A stretch of 64,000 nucleotides of DNA from Mantis religiosa. Taxonomy: Eukaryota > Arthropoda > Insecta > Mantodea > Mantidae. A program made the position numbers and the translations under genes. The stretch spans positions 69,853,316 through 69,917,315 of the forward strand of contig CM060953.1 in assembly GCA_030765055.1 (NCBI GenBank), read 5' to 3'. The notes beneath the pieces were generated by a model. That model was given only the letters and a program-made list of their open reading frames with translations. It had not been told where the DNA came from and searched no databases. How positions within the stretch are numbered: the first letter of the stretch is position 1; every line of letters begins with the position of its first letter. Below, one piece after another: positions 11,840 through 22,440 of the stretch.

Positions 11840-12180
11840 GATGACTATCTATGTTGACTCTATCAAAAACTTTAGCCTATATACGGCTAGTATGAAGAAA
11901 TGATTAATTTCCATCAATTAACTAAAATAATAAGAGTTAAATGATGAAGCCTGGGCTCAAGTACTTATGATAGTAAGTCGCCCCAAATGGTGTACCTCGA
12001 ATGCTAGAGCCCCTAGTGGTCTACCAGGGAAATATATGAGTCAAATGGAGAATTTAATGTCAGGACGGCACGTTGGCCATGGTAGCTCAATGGGTTAGAG
12101 CGACTGGACGGAAACCAGGAGATCCGTAGTTCAAATACCGGCCGTGGGAGTTGACTCTATCTATCAAAAACTGGGAAGTT
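11840..12180 (+). repeat. tRNA-like dispersed repeat (family C), tandem-type junction
   Basis: It begins with the family body (AGCCTATATACGGCTAG, GATTAATTTCCATCAATTAA) and continues through GTAAGTCGCC and GGAGAATTTAATGTCAGGAC. It then enters the tRNA-like module at about 12075-12155 (GGTAGCTCAATGGGTTAGAGCG, anticodon-arm-like CTGGACGGAAACCAG, B-box-like AGTTCAAATACC). Body-before-head order means this is a join between two consecutive units, as in the array at 36690-38015. A further body fragment lies at about 14049-14145. Confidence 0.7.
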
Positions 12181-12784
12181 AAGTTTAAAAAGTAAAATAT
12201 GGCGAAGAAATTTCCAGTAATATTTCCAGAAATTTCCATGTTGGCTCAAAGAGAAACATTAGTGACAATTTGCTGTACTATTTTTGCCATTGATAGTCCT
12301 ATTGCCACACTCCTGTTCCTCAGAAAAAGGATGAGCAATTTAATGAAAGTTGGTGCTTCTCAAGGATCAGAGTTTTGCTGCCCTGAAACAGGGTAATGAC
12401 TGGGAATAATCTAAGAAATTTCTGAAATTTCACACATATTGTGTGTGTGTACATTGCAAAATGTAATGTTTATAATGTATGTATATAATGTATTCTGACA
12501 TATCCTATGCAAATTGAACATAAGGATGAAATAAAATGAAATGAAAAATCAAATCTTCAAAAGAATTCATTGAGCAATCAACATTGATTATATTGCCCTT
12601 CTCTTGCAGTTTTCAAGTGACCTGGGTAATGGCAATGTAAATATGGATTAATTGATACATGCATAGATAAAAATGACTGGAGAAAGAGGTTAACATTTTC
12701 CAAATGCAAATCGTTATTAGGTGTTTTGGAAAATCTATTAGATTTCTTTGTTTTTGCGATGCTATTTACCGGATGTCATAGCTA

Positions 12785-13580
12785 GTGTTGCGTACATTGC
12801 AAGCATATATCAGTTACTTGCCAAGTTTTTGTGAGAAATTCTGCAAGAAAGTACCTGTAGGCTTTCAGAAGAACTTGGTGCATGAAAAAATACCATACAT
12901 TGCCACATTAAGACACTTGAAAAGTCATACAGAAGCTGTAGATCTATACCCCCATGAACTGACACCTCAACCAGCTGAGCGTAGAGTGGATATCTGTCAT
13001 CAGCATATCCATAATACCATGGATGATAGTTTTGTCAGGAGAATTGTCACTTGTGATGAAAAATGGGTATGTTATCAAAACCCTGATGCCTTGAAACCCT
13101 GCCAAACTGCCATCGTTAAAAAAAAATCAGTTCAGTCCCAAAGTAATGTAGCATGTCTGGTGGAACTTTGAAGGTGTAATTCACTGGGAGTTTGTACCAA
13201 ATGGATGGGCGATCTTTATTCTCCACAAATGGAACGAGTTCATGAAATTTTTAGACAGATATACCCAGCATTAACTAACCAATATAGAGTTCTATTGTAA
13301 CAGGACAATGCAACGCCTCATACTGCACGAACAACCATGGAAAAGAATCAGGAATTGGGAGCAATTGCACTGCTACCACACCTAGCAGAGAGCCCTGATC
13401 TTGCAACATCAGATTATCATCTTTTTCGATCCATGGCCCATTTTCTACAAGGAAGAAATTTTGACAACATTGATGCAGTGCAAGTGGGTGTCACCAAATT
13501 TTTCGCATCAAAAACTGCACTGTTACCATTGTTGGATAATAAAACTCGCTGTACGATGGCTCAAGACCATAGGATCTAAT
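12785..13580 (+). pseudogene. Decayed mariner-family transposase
   Basis: The first open segment (12785-13171) has VDLYPHELTPQPAERRVDIC and RRIVTCDEKWVCYQNPD, containing the first catalytic aspartate in the mariner CDEKW motif. After a frameshift come WWNFEGVIHWEFVPNG, then QDNATPHTARTTMEK with the second aspartate. The next frame gives ESPDLATSDYHLFRSM, holding the third aspartate, with about 35 residues between the second and third by my count (mariner has 34, so a small indel is likely). Two frameshifts and a stop inactivate it. Confidence 0.8.
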
Positions 13581-13619
13581 GGTCTATACTTTGAAAATAT
13601 CCAGAGTGTAAACTAATTG

Positions 13620-15468
13620 CTGAAACTAAGCTGCCATTATTATTCAACATATTCAACGGCTAGAAGAAATGCAGTTAATGTTGACAAACTATTACATTAT
13701 TTTAATTTAGTTATTCTTTTATAATATGGGTATGTAATCAGTACTTAAAATGTAATAAATACCACTTCTTTTAATGAAACATTTAATCTTCAATAACTAT
13801 GTAGTACTGAAATAACAAATGAATGAACTTTTTTACCAGAATGAAAACCATTACCTACTACTTCATTCCAACACAATCCACTATTGACCTTTTATTTTGT
13901 GTATTTTCTATTTGTCCTTCTGGTTCATTCATATAGTTAAAATAACTTTCATCTCCCCTCCAGTAGCAGATGATAATCTCTTCAAGATTTCTATTGCTGC
14001 ACATCTCTTAGCATGGTACACTCGGTTCACTTTTCCCTCCTCCTGGCCATGGCATTGAATTTTTCATATTGACTATCTAAAACCTTAGCCTATATATGGC
14101 TAGTGTGAAGAAATGATTAATTTCCATCAATTAACCTAAACAGGAAGAGGCTTTATATTGTGATCATATATTGTAATCTACATAACAAATTAAACTAGTA
14201 CTACCCCACTACTGCTTCATAATTGTAACAAGAGTCAAGGCAGTTGTCACATTTGGGAAAGATAAGACAGCAATTGAGTTTGGAGAGGAAAAAGTATAAG
14301 CCAGTGTATGTGCAGATGGAACAACTGCTGCTGGAAACCATGGAGAAGAAATGCAGAGAAATGTATTACATACTTGAACCCCTTACAATGCAGCGATGGT
14401 TCTCTCCTTACCTTTTTAAATATTCACATTGTATGCTTGCTGTGCAGTGCAGTTCAAATTCTGTACTTTCAATCCTTTCTGAGAGAAAGTGACTGTGATT
14501 CCCTTGATCATTTTACACAAGGTTGCTATGCATTTTACACTTCACCTACTGGTACTGAACAAAATAATAAAATTGAGAATTTAAAAAAAATGATTTCAAC
14601 ACACAAATGCTCGGTAAATGAACAAGTAATGACAAGTCAGTATGAACAACTAAGGAAGGTTTCAGAACAGTTTTATGGTGAGGGAATGTGACAGGTGCAG
14701 GTAACAGCAGACATGACTGTGTTGGCTTGGCACAAGTGTGCAACTGCAGCTAGCCATTAGAATGTGCAGTTGTTTTAATGAAACTAACAGGTGTAAAATC
14801 TAGATAGTAAAAATAGCAACACCAGGAACTAGTTGGTCATCTGAACATGGAAAGCACTACTATATTGGAGCATGAAAGGTGATAATTCTGATTGGCAGAT
14901 TCAAGTTATGAAGTATTTAACAAACCTTAAGTACTTGTACAACAAACCATCTTCGATTTTGGTAAAAAAGCTTTTCTGTCCAATAGATTTTCATCAGGAA
15001 CAAATCAATGAGGCAACCTTGCATTTGTGTTGTTTCTACTTAGTATATTTGCATGTAATATTGGCATTTTCTATTCATTTGCTTACATTGGTAGCAATGA
15101 GGCAGACATTACATTAAGTTTAATAGATTACTGTCAGTGCTAACATTTTGTATTATAATAATTAATGATAACACTAGTCTATAAATTTGAACTTTAAAAA
15201 ATGTGCAGAAATGAAAGAAGCTGAATCTTAATAAATTTGATGTGCTGAATTGAAACTGCAATCAGTTTTTCTGTGTCACCCTCAGATCATTTGCCATTTC
15301 TATTATGATAGATTGTAAATCAAAATTAACTTGGCAGTTCCAAGAATGTGTATTCTAATAAAGAAATCGTGAAAAGCTCTCAAATTCTGTTAATATGGTT
15401 ATTTATTTTAGTGGACAATATGTTAATTAAAATAAAATAGCTACTCAAATTTATGTGGTTGAAGGGAA
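13620..15468. other. No confident gene; tRNA-like repeat fragment and a short unassigned frame
   Basis: About 14049-14145 is a fragment of the family C repeat (GGCATTGAATTTTTC, CTATATATGGCTAGTGTGAAG, AATTTCCATCAATTAACC). Overlapping frames of 82 and 127 codons at 14244-14691 show no motif I recognise and may be chance or TE debris. The rest is AT-rich. Confidence 0.4.
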
Positions 15469-15469
15469 T

Positions 15470-16245
15470 GATCACTTCAGACTTTTACTTTTATATGTTG
15501 TCATATCCTCTCTTATTACAAACCAGCAGTAGCAGTCACTCATTGATGCATCCCATCTGCCTTTATATTGCAAGATGTCTTGGTGAAAATGTTCACCTTG
15601 CTGATCACTTATTGCACCTAAATTTTCTGGAAAAAATTCCAAATGGGAATGTAGGAAGTGAATTTTGAGAGACATCCTACACTCCAATTTCTATATTTGA
15701 AGAAGATTCTGTACCAGCTGTTTATAGTTTGCATCTTTTTGGTTACCAAGGAAGTTGAAACACCTTCTGTGGGTCAACCAATAGTTTAAATTTTACATTT
15801 TGTTGCCCTGGAATGAATTTGTCTCTTCTTAACCACTCTTTAACTTTATAGTGCTTTTCCCTATCACGACTGTCCCATAGGCAAAGGAAACACAGAAATT
15901 TGGTAAATCTACTTTGCAATCTCATTAAAAGACCAATCACTTTAAGGTTCCCGCAAATACACCAGCAGTGATCTTCGTATTTTATGGCTTGAAGAATTGC
16001 CATAGTTCCATAAGTTTCTTTCATTGCCACAGCATGTGCCACAGGTGGTTGTGAAATACTGCAAGAAATCGCTATTTCTGTTCCCAAACACTATCACTCT
16101 AGTATCTTTATCTAACAGCTTCCACTGTTGAAGACAAAATCTGAGAAGTTTGGCTAACTGCTTGGGTAGATATAAATCACGTACCAGATTGTCGAGTTCC
16201 ACCTGTGGCTTTTCCGCTTCTTCTTCTGGAATAAAAGCCGTCATA
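15470..16245 (-). pseudogene. Fossil of an unnamed insect repeat-protein family
   Basis: On the minus strand from 16245 down: VELDNLVRDLYLPKQLAKLL and RFCLQQWKLL, then VAHAVAMKETYGTM, CICGNLKVIGLLMRLQ, FLCFLCLWDSRDREKHYKVK and FIPGQQNVKFKLLVDPQKVF. After a gap come MSLKIHFLHSHLEFFPENLG, SDQQGEHFHQDI and DCYCWFVIRED. I recall this block order from a repetitive, transposon-like protein family common in insect genomes, usually annotated only as uncharacterised. Its function is unknown to me. Stops, frameshifts and the missing middle make it a pseudogene. Confidence 0.55.
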
Positions 16246-16446
16246 TCAGACGATGAACGGAATGGGCAAAATGATGCTCAAATGAGCCCAGGGTCCATAG
16301 AGCTTAGAGTTACCGACATTCATCTTTCAGGATAAGGGAAAACCCTGGAAAAAGCCTTATCCAGGTAACTCACCCTGACCCAGATTCGAACTTGGGACCT
16401 CTTGAACGTGAGGCAGACATGCTACCATCTACACTACCGAGGCGGG
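16246..16446 (-). mobile_element. tRNA-derived SINE (family B)
   Basis: On the minus strand the head reads GCCTCGGTAGTGTAGATGGT (A-box region) and AAGTTCGAATCTGGG (B box). The body follows with TTATCCTGAAAGATGAATG, and the tail GAGCATCATTTTGCCCATTC ends near 16246. A second copy lies at 48781-48978, a decayed one at 61517-61705 and a 5' fragment at about 22346-22375. The ends are approximate. Confidence 0.75.
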
Positions 16447-17201
16447 CAAGAGATAGGCTTTATAGAACATAAATAAATAAACAAATGTATGAAAATAAAT
16501 GATTGGTAAAATTTATATTCCCAGCTATGTTATAATCCTAATGAAATGATATCAAAGCATACTTTATGATAAGTGTTAAAGATGGTCAAGTATGTATATT
16601 TTTTCCAATATTCAAAGAGAGAATACTTCTATTATTTCCTTTTCTCTTTATTAATCAATCACAACAGAATTCAATTTTGTTTATTTACCTCCTATGATTC
16701 TTTACAGTGCAGGATGTTTTTCTGTCAGTTGCTGGCACAGTTAATTCATATCAATATTTGTATGTGCATTAAACATTCTTTGATACATATAATATCCTTT
16801 CTTCAATTTCTTAATTTCCGTTAACTGTCATCATTTTACAAATTTTAAATTACATAAATAAGCAAATATGACAATAGTATAACCACATCAGAAATGATGA
16901 AGGCATGCAACTGCATACTGTTTACTCATGGGTAATGGAAATGATGCTCGTCATAACCTATTTCTTCCAGCAAATAAAGAACTATAATATGCAACACAAT
17001 TGTTTTACAAGTAAGTCACCAATATTACCTTCAAGAGTTCAGGTGTCTGTATTTATAGAATCAGACTAAATTTACGTGCATAGATTAACATATATATGAG
17101 CAAACAGCATACCGCAGATAGAGTGCAAAATTCCCTCCTCAACATCCAAGTATTACATGACTCCCTCCCCTCCATACATTGACCAGTGCAGTGCAGCTTG
17201 T
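16447..17201. other. AT-rich spacer, no gene seen
   Basis: No supportable feature. The first 65 bases downstream of the SINE resemble 22375-22440 (see findings). Confidence 0.4.
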
Positions 17202-17472
17202 GCTATGGAGAGGAGAAAAAAAAATGAAAATGTGTAGTGTTTAACGCCCGCTTTTACTACATACGGCACCGCAGGCGGTGACACTGATGATGCATGAGAT
17301 GAAGATGGAGCACCGGTGGAATGAGATGGTGGGGGAAACCGGAGGTCCCGGAGAAAATCTGCCCCAACGCCGTGTTGTCCACCACAAATCTCACTTTGCG
17401 GTCGCCTGGGATCGAACCCGGGCCGCCTTGGTGAGAGCCAAGCGGTCTAACCACTGAGCTATGGAGAGGAGA
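17202..17472 (-). mobile_element. tRNA-derived SINE (family A), 17217-17457, with 15-bp target duplications
   Basis: Exact duplications GCTATGGAGAGGAGA lie at 17202-17216 and 17458-17472. On the minus strand the head has GTGGTTAGACCGCTTGGCTC and the B box GGTTCGATCCC, matching the copy at 9254-9413. This copy is longer (241 bp). It extends through CCACCGGTGCTCCATC and ends in ACACATTTTCATTTTTTTT, so the family has a T-rich rather than poly(A) 3' end. Confidence 0.88.
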
Positions 17473-18130
17473 GGCAGCCTAAAATGACGGTAGAGGGGAA
17501 ATGCTGGAGAGCTTCAGTTTTGGTAAATCACTCCTCCAGCTGCTTTTTGTTTGCAATTTACCTATAACAATTATGATGCATACTTCAGTGCATGCATACA
17601 TCACCACTACCACCATCACCATCAAGTTTATATCATACCACTATTATAGTGTAATACAGCCTTCGTGTTACCTAAGGATTTGTTTTAGCTTCCAAATCAA
17701 AAACACTTATGAATTACTTAAGTCAGGTTCATTTTTACAAGATTTCATGGTCAGTCTTGTCAACTGTTCAAACTAAGATGGGCTGTAAATTGGATTGGTC
17801 AGTTATGAATAGTGATACATGAACTAGTCACAATATTGTTTAATTGTCCACAGCATCACTAAAAGATAGCATGCCAAACAACAATAAGCTCCCAGTAAAC
17901 CAGTTCTCAAATTCGTCTTGAGACATTGTACCTCAGAGGCTACTTACGATCTAAGGGGTTTCAAGTTAACCACAAATAGATCAATCAATGTTAATTAACT
18001 GTTCATTGAATCACTATATATGCCATTTGCAAGGTTAAATTCTCACAAGAGAGATAAAATTACAAATCTGCTACTTTTAGCAGAAAATTTATTGCTTGCT
18101 AAATAACCATATTTACTAATGAAGTTAATT
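17473..18130. other. AT-rich spacer, no gene seen
   Basis: No recognisable coding or repeat feature up to the target site of the LINE at 18144. Confidence 0.4.
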
Positions 18131-18192
18131 ATATTCCATTTACGGGGTGTAATGTAGTCCGCCTCCCCATGGTCCACCCTGGGTAATGCAAA

Positions 18193-19041
18193 ATGGATTA
18201 CAAAAGAGCTCAATATGAATGGCTCCAAAGGGAAATCTTCCTAGGTAAAATAGCCCCGCAATCGGATCTCCGGGCGGGAGCATCTTTGGGCAAATCCCAT
18301 CTAAACGTCCTACAATGGAATGCTGAAGGATTCACACAACCAAAAAAGACAGAGATTCTGAAACTACTACATGACAATAAAATTGACGTCCTAATTATAC
18401 AAGAAGCCAACGTTTCCTCAGATACTGTAAAATACTTCCATCTTAAAAACTACCACATCCATATACTACCTAAGAGTAGACAAATTGAAGTGGCATCTTA
18501 GCAGCAATACATAAAAAACATAACCCATAATTTCAATATAGTTAAGAGCATAAACCGCATAGATAAGACTGAAGTAATAAAAATAGACACTTGGAAAAAC
18601 AACCAACACAGAACAATTAATGGGACATATAATGCTCCAAATAATATACCAAACATGCAGCAAATTGCAGTAAATAAAAAAACAGTAATAGTAGGAGACT
18701 TCAATGCTCATTCCACTCATTGGGGATATACAAACACCAACCCAACTGGCCGAACGATAATGGACTTTCTTAATTCAAACAATGTGGAACTACTCTGCCA
18801 GCCAAATGATACCCCATCCTTCCTTCATTATAATGGTTCCCTAACAAATCCTGACCTTACCATTATTTCGACTCTCCTTGGTAAGACTCACCGCAAAATC
18901 ATAGATGACTGTGGACACCGGCCAATAATTACAGCAATTTCCCTACAAACTGCAAGACCACACTACAAGATTCAACATAAACCAAAATACTTAAGGAATT
19001 ACAAAAAAGCAAACTGGGAAAAATATACTACAGTTAGATGA
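18193..19041 (+). pseudogene. LINE endonuclease domain (broken)
   Basis: The first open segment has VLQWNAEGFTQPKKTEILKL and DVLIIQEANV, the endonuclease motifs around the catalytic Asn and Glu. A stop near 18501 breaks it. The frame resumes with KTVIVGDFNAHSTHWGY, NPTGRTIMDFLNS and DDCGHRPIITA, where the usual SDHRP/SDHCP histidine motif reads CGHRP. An ATG at 18193 starts the frame. Confidence 0.8.
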
Positions 19042-19054
19042 AAAACTATCCAAC

Positions 19055-20440
19055 ATGAAGATCACAGTTTCTGATCCAATAGATAAAAATGTCAACAACT
19101 TCTGTAAAGCAGTGTTATCAGCTGCAAAACAAAATATACCAAGAGGAAATATCCACAAATACAAACCCTTTTGGACAGAAGAACTCACAAAACTAAAAGC
19201 AGAACGAGAAAAAGTCAGAATTAAAGGCAGAAAGAACGAAAAAACCTGAAGATATTCAAGAATGGAGGAAAACTAAAGCTCAGTTAATAAAAGAAATCAG
19301 TTCATCCAAGAAAAATTCCTATGATAAATTTTTAAGGAGCATAGATTATAGGAAAGATGGTGGAAAAGTACACAAATTCATTGGCTCACTAAACAAAAGA
19401 CCAATGACCAAGAAGGAACCCATTATTCTCCAGAACAAAGTACTGACAGACAACACTACGATTGCAGACTCCTTCAACAAGATGTATACAGCTTCACAAC
19501 TAACTTCGATACAAAAAAAGAGAGAAGAGAAATTACAAAAAATCAACATAAAACAGCACTTTCAAACCAAAAACACACATGAAGTGTTTCAAAAGGACTT
19601 TGAACCTCAAGAATTAGGGTCAGCAATATCACAACTAAAACCACACAAGAGCCCTGGACCTGACAAGATAACTGGAAAAATGATCAAACATCTCGGCCCA
19701 TATGCAAAAAATATGCTCCTCCAAATAATCAACAAATTCTGGAATTCAACAGTTCCCACAATATGGAAGAAAGCCATCATTATACCAATACTAAAGCCAA
19801 AGAAACCATCAAACTAGACAGCTACAGACCCATCTCATTGACCAGTGTTCTAGCTAAATTAATGGAGAGAATGATTTGTGCTCGCTAATTTGGTACCTGG
19901 AGACACAAAATCTCCTTTCACCATCACAAGCAGATTTTAGAAAACATCGGTCCACAATTCAACAGATAGCTACATTAAGACAAGACAGCAAAGATAATTT
20001 AGATAAACAAAGATCAGTAGTTGCTGTTTATGTTGACTTGAAAAATGCATATAACACTCTACCTCGATTAAAACTATTACAGAAAATGATAAAAATTGGA
20101 GTAGAAAACAAAATGTTAAAATGGTTTTATAATTTCCTTATTCAAAGATTCTGCACAACTAACTTTGATAATTCTACATCAAAATAAAAACAAACACATA
20201 AAGGAGTACCCCAAGGATCTGTGTCAAGTACTACTTTATTTAATAGTATGATAAATGACTTACCACAAAAACTAAACAAAATAGAGAATGTTAAATGTGC
20301 CATGTGTGCAGACGACACAGAAATCTGGACATCAGTTAGTAACAAAGAAGTGAATAAGTTATCACAACAGATGAACAATGGAAGATAACTGGTGTTCAGA
20401 TAACGAAATGACTGTGAACTTATCCAAAACAAAATACCAA
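19055..20440 (+). pseudogene. LINE reverse transcriptase domain (broken)
   Basis: Segments in shifting frames give KPFWTEELTKLKAEREKVR, then LKPHKSPGPDKITGKMIKHL and WKKAIIIPILKPKK (entry to the fingers). Next come QADFRKHRSTIQQIATLRQD, VAVYVDLKNAYNTLPRLKL (motif A, catalytic Asp), KGVPQGSVSSTTLFNSMIND (motif B) and CADDTEIWTS (motif C; the usual Y-A-D-D reads C-A-D-D). Stops lie near 19247, 19815 and 20185, with frameshifts between. Confidence 0.8.
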
Positions 20441-20451
20441 GTGTTCACACT

Positions 20452-21870
20452 TTGCCACACAAAACCGCTTATCAAATAACACTAAATGGTGAGCAACTTA
20501 CAGAAACAGAAAATTATAAATATCTAGGCATAACACTCGATTCTAAATTATCTTGGAAAACCCACATTAATGAAACCACAGAAAAGACCACTCAGAGATT
20601 AACAACACTCAAAAGACTAGTTGGCAGCAAATGGGGGTTCTCTGTCAATACACTCAACACCACCTATAAAAGTTACATCAAACCAGCACTCCTCTATGGA
20701 AGCGAGGTGATACTTACAGCAAGTCAAAGCAAACTAGCACAACTTGAAATATTACATAACCAAGCACTCAGACTAATGGGAGCAGTCAAATCAACACCAA
20801 TTACTGCAATGCAAATTGCTACAAATAACTTGCCAATTAAATATGAAATGGAAAAACAGAATCTCCTCCTAAATGAAAAACTACAAAGGCTCCCCTTTAA
20901 TACTCACTGGAAGAACTACAAAAGCAGAGAAAGGACCTTAAAAACACAAGAAGTATTTATGCAGAAAGCCAACCTACAGAGAATATACAACCTTGAAGAC
21001 ACAAACAAAATTGAACATCTCCCACTTCCAATCTGCCCTCTATCACAACCTAAAATAAATAGCAGAGTAAACCTTCTGCAAAATATAGTCAAAAAGGGAT
21101 GTAAGTGTAGAAACACTTAAAATGCTAGCTCTAGAAACAATTGAAACTTATTATCCACAAGACTCATGGCTACACATACATAGACGGCTCCCTATTTGAC
21201 AAAGAAAGTAATGCTGGAGCAGGAATACATAGTAAAATATTCAATTTTTACATCTGTTTGGGCACACTAGCAACCCACTATGATGGAGAATTAGAAGTAA
21301 TCAACACCTCGCTGAAACAACTCTTCAACCATGTGAACTCTCTCTAAAGCAGTGATTCTAAGCGATTCTAAATCAGCACTCCAAGCCCTATCCTCACTGT
21401 ACCCTAACAACAATAGAATACTTGAAATTTACAGTTCATTACGAATACTACAAGAACTAAAAAAAGAAATACACTTCCAGTGGATTCCATCCCACTGTGG
21501 AATTACAGGCAATGAAATAGCAGATTCCTTGGCAAAAAAAGGAACACAAATAAAACAAAGCTGCCAACAAAAAACCTCATTCCACACATCAAAACTACAT
21601 ATAAACAATAGAATCAACTTATTCTGGAAAGAATGCAAAGAAAAAAGTACCAACAAGCAATGGAAAATTCTACAAGGAAGTAAAAATCCCATCCCAGACT
21701 ACCCAAGAAGCAGTACTGTTGTCATCTTCCGACTGACTACTGGCCACAACTGTTTCGCCGCTCACCTACACAGGATTAATATTTTTGAATCCCCGACCTG
21801 CACACTGTGTAGGGACCCGAACTCATTGATGGATGGAGATCATCTGCTCCAGTGTAGTGTAGTGCCCTGA
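20452..21870 (+). pseudogene. LINE thumb and RNase H domains (broken)
   Basis: 20452-21120 is the RT thumb and linker: NYKYLGITLDSKLSWKTHIN and YKSYIKPALLYGSEV. RNase H follows in two frames: YIDGSLFDKESNAGAGIH (first Asp), THYDGELEVI (Glu), ILSDSKSALQAL (second Asp) and FQWIPSHCGITGNEIADSLA (His and last Asp). All catalytic positions are visible. The end carries CTLCRDPNSLMDGDHLLQC, a CCHC-like motif usual after RNase H in these LINEs. A frameshift lies near 21345. Confidence 0.82.
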
Positions 21871-22174
21871 CAAAAACAGATGGAGAACTGACAGCACAAC
21901 TAGTCACACAGGGAGCCCAGAAGGAAAATGGAAATTCTCCAACTCCATGAGCATGAGCAACCAACCAACCATATTCCATTTACAACAGGTTATTAATTGA
22001 ATAGAAATGCTGTTACATATTGCATCATATTTTTGTTTTAAGGAAAAACACAATGGCAAAATCGATTTAGTCTTCCTGTGATTCTGAAGATAATGGGACT
22101 TAATATGTCCAGTGTTGGTGCTTAAAAGTCCAAGCACAAAATGAAATGGTTATGAGTGTTGAGGTGACTGTTGC

Positions 22175-22220
<46 letters not shown>
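22175..22220 (+). repeat. (AAT)n microsatellite
   Basis: About 15 uninterrupted AAT/ATA units. Confidence 0.95.
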
Positions 22221-22345
22221 TTTATTCATCATTTGATAATTCCAATGATTAAACAGGCTTCATCAGAGAAAGAAAAAAAGAACTTATAACTATACATTAT
22301 TACATAAAATTAATTATACATATTTACATATCACATTTACTTGTT

Positions 22346-22440
22346 GCAGACATGCTGCCATCTACACTACAGAGGTGGGCAAGAGATAGGCTTTGTAGAA
22401 CATAAATAAACGTATGAAAATAAACTATTGGTAAAAACAT
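22346..22440 (-). repeat. Truncated SINE head (family B) plus shared flank
   Basis: CAGACATGCTGCCATCTACACTAC matches the head region of the SINE at 16246-16446. The following bases (GGCAAGAGATAGGCTTTGTAGAACATAAATAAA, then GTATGAAAATAAA) also match the DNA beyond that SINE at 16444-16500. So this is a small duplication rather than an independent insertion. Confidence 0.6.

Larger units (their letters stand above)
18131..21983 (+). mobile_element. Full-length, inactivated EN/RT/RNase H LINE (18144-21970) with 13-bp target duplications
   Basis: The repeat ATATTCCATTTAC occurs at 18131-18143 and 21971-21983. Between them lies about 3.83 kb in a fixed order: apurinic-type endonuclease, reverse transcriptase, RNase H and a C-terminal CCHC-like motif. 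No separate gag-like ORF1 fits upstream, since the endonuclease frame opens 50 bp from the 5' end. The 3' end is not poly(A) but short CAAC repeats (GCAACCAACCAACC). RNase H places it with the I/LOA/Ingi-type LINEs; I cannot be more specific. At least five stops or frameshifts inactivate it. Confidence 0.85.

Noticed and set aside
14244..14691. Overlapping 82- and 127-codon frames as a possible host gene
   Set aside because: No motif, no splice support, and surrounded by decayed repeats.
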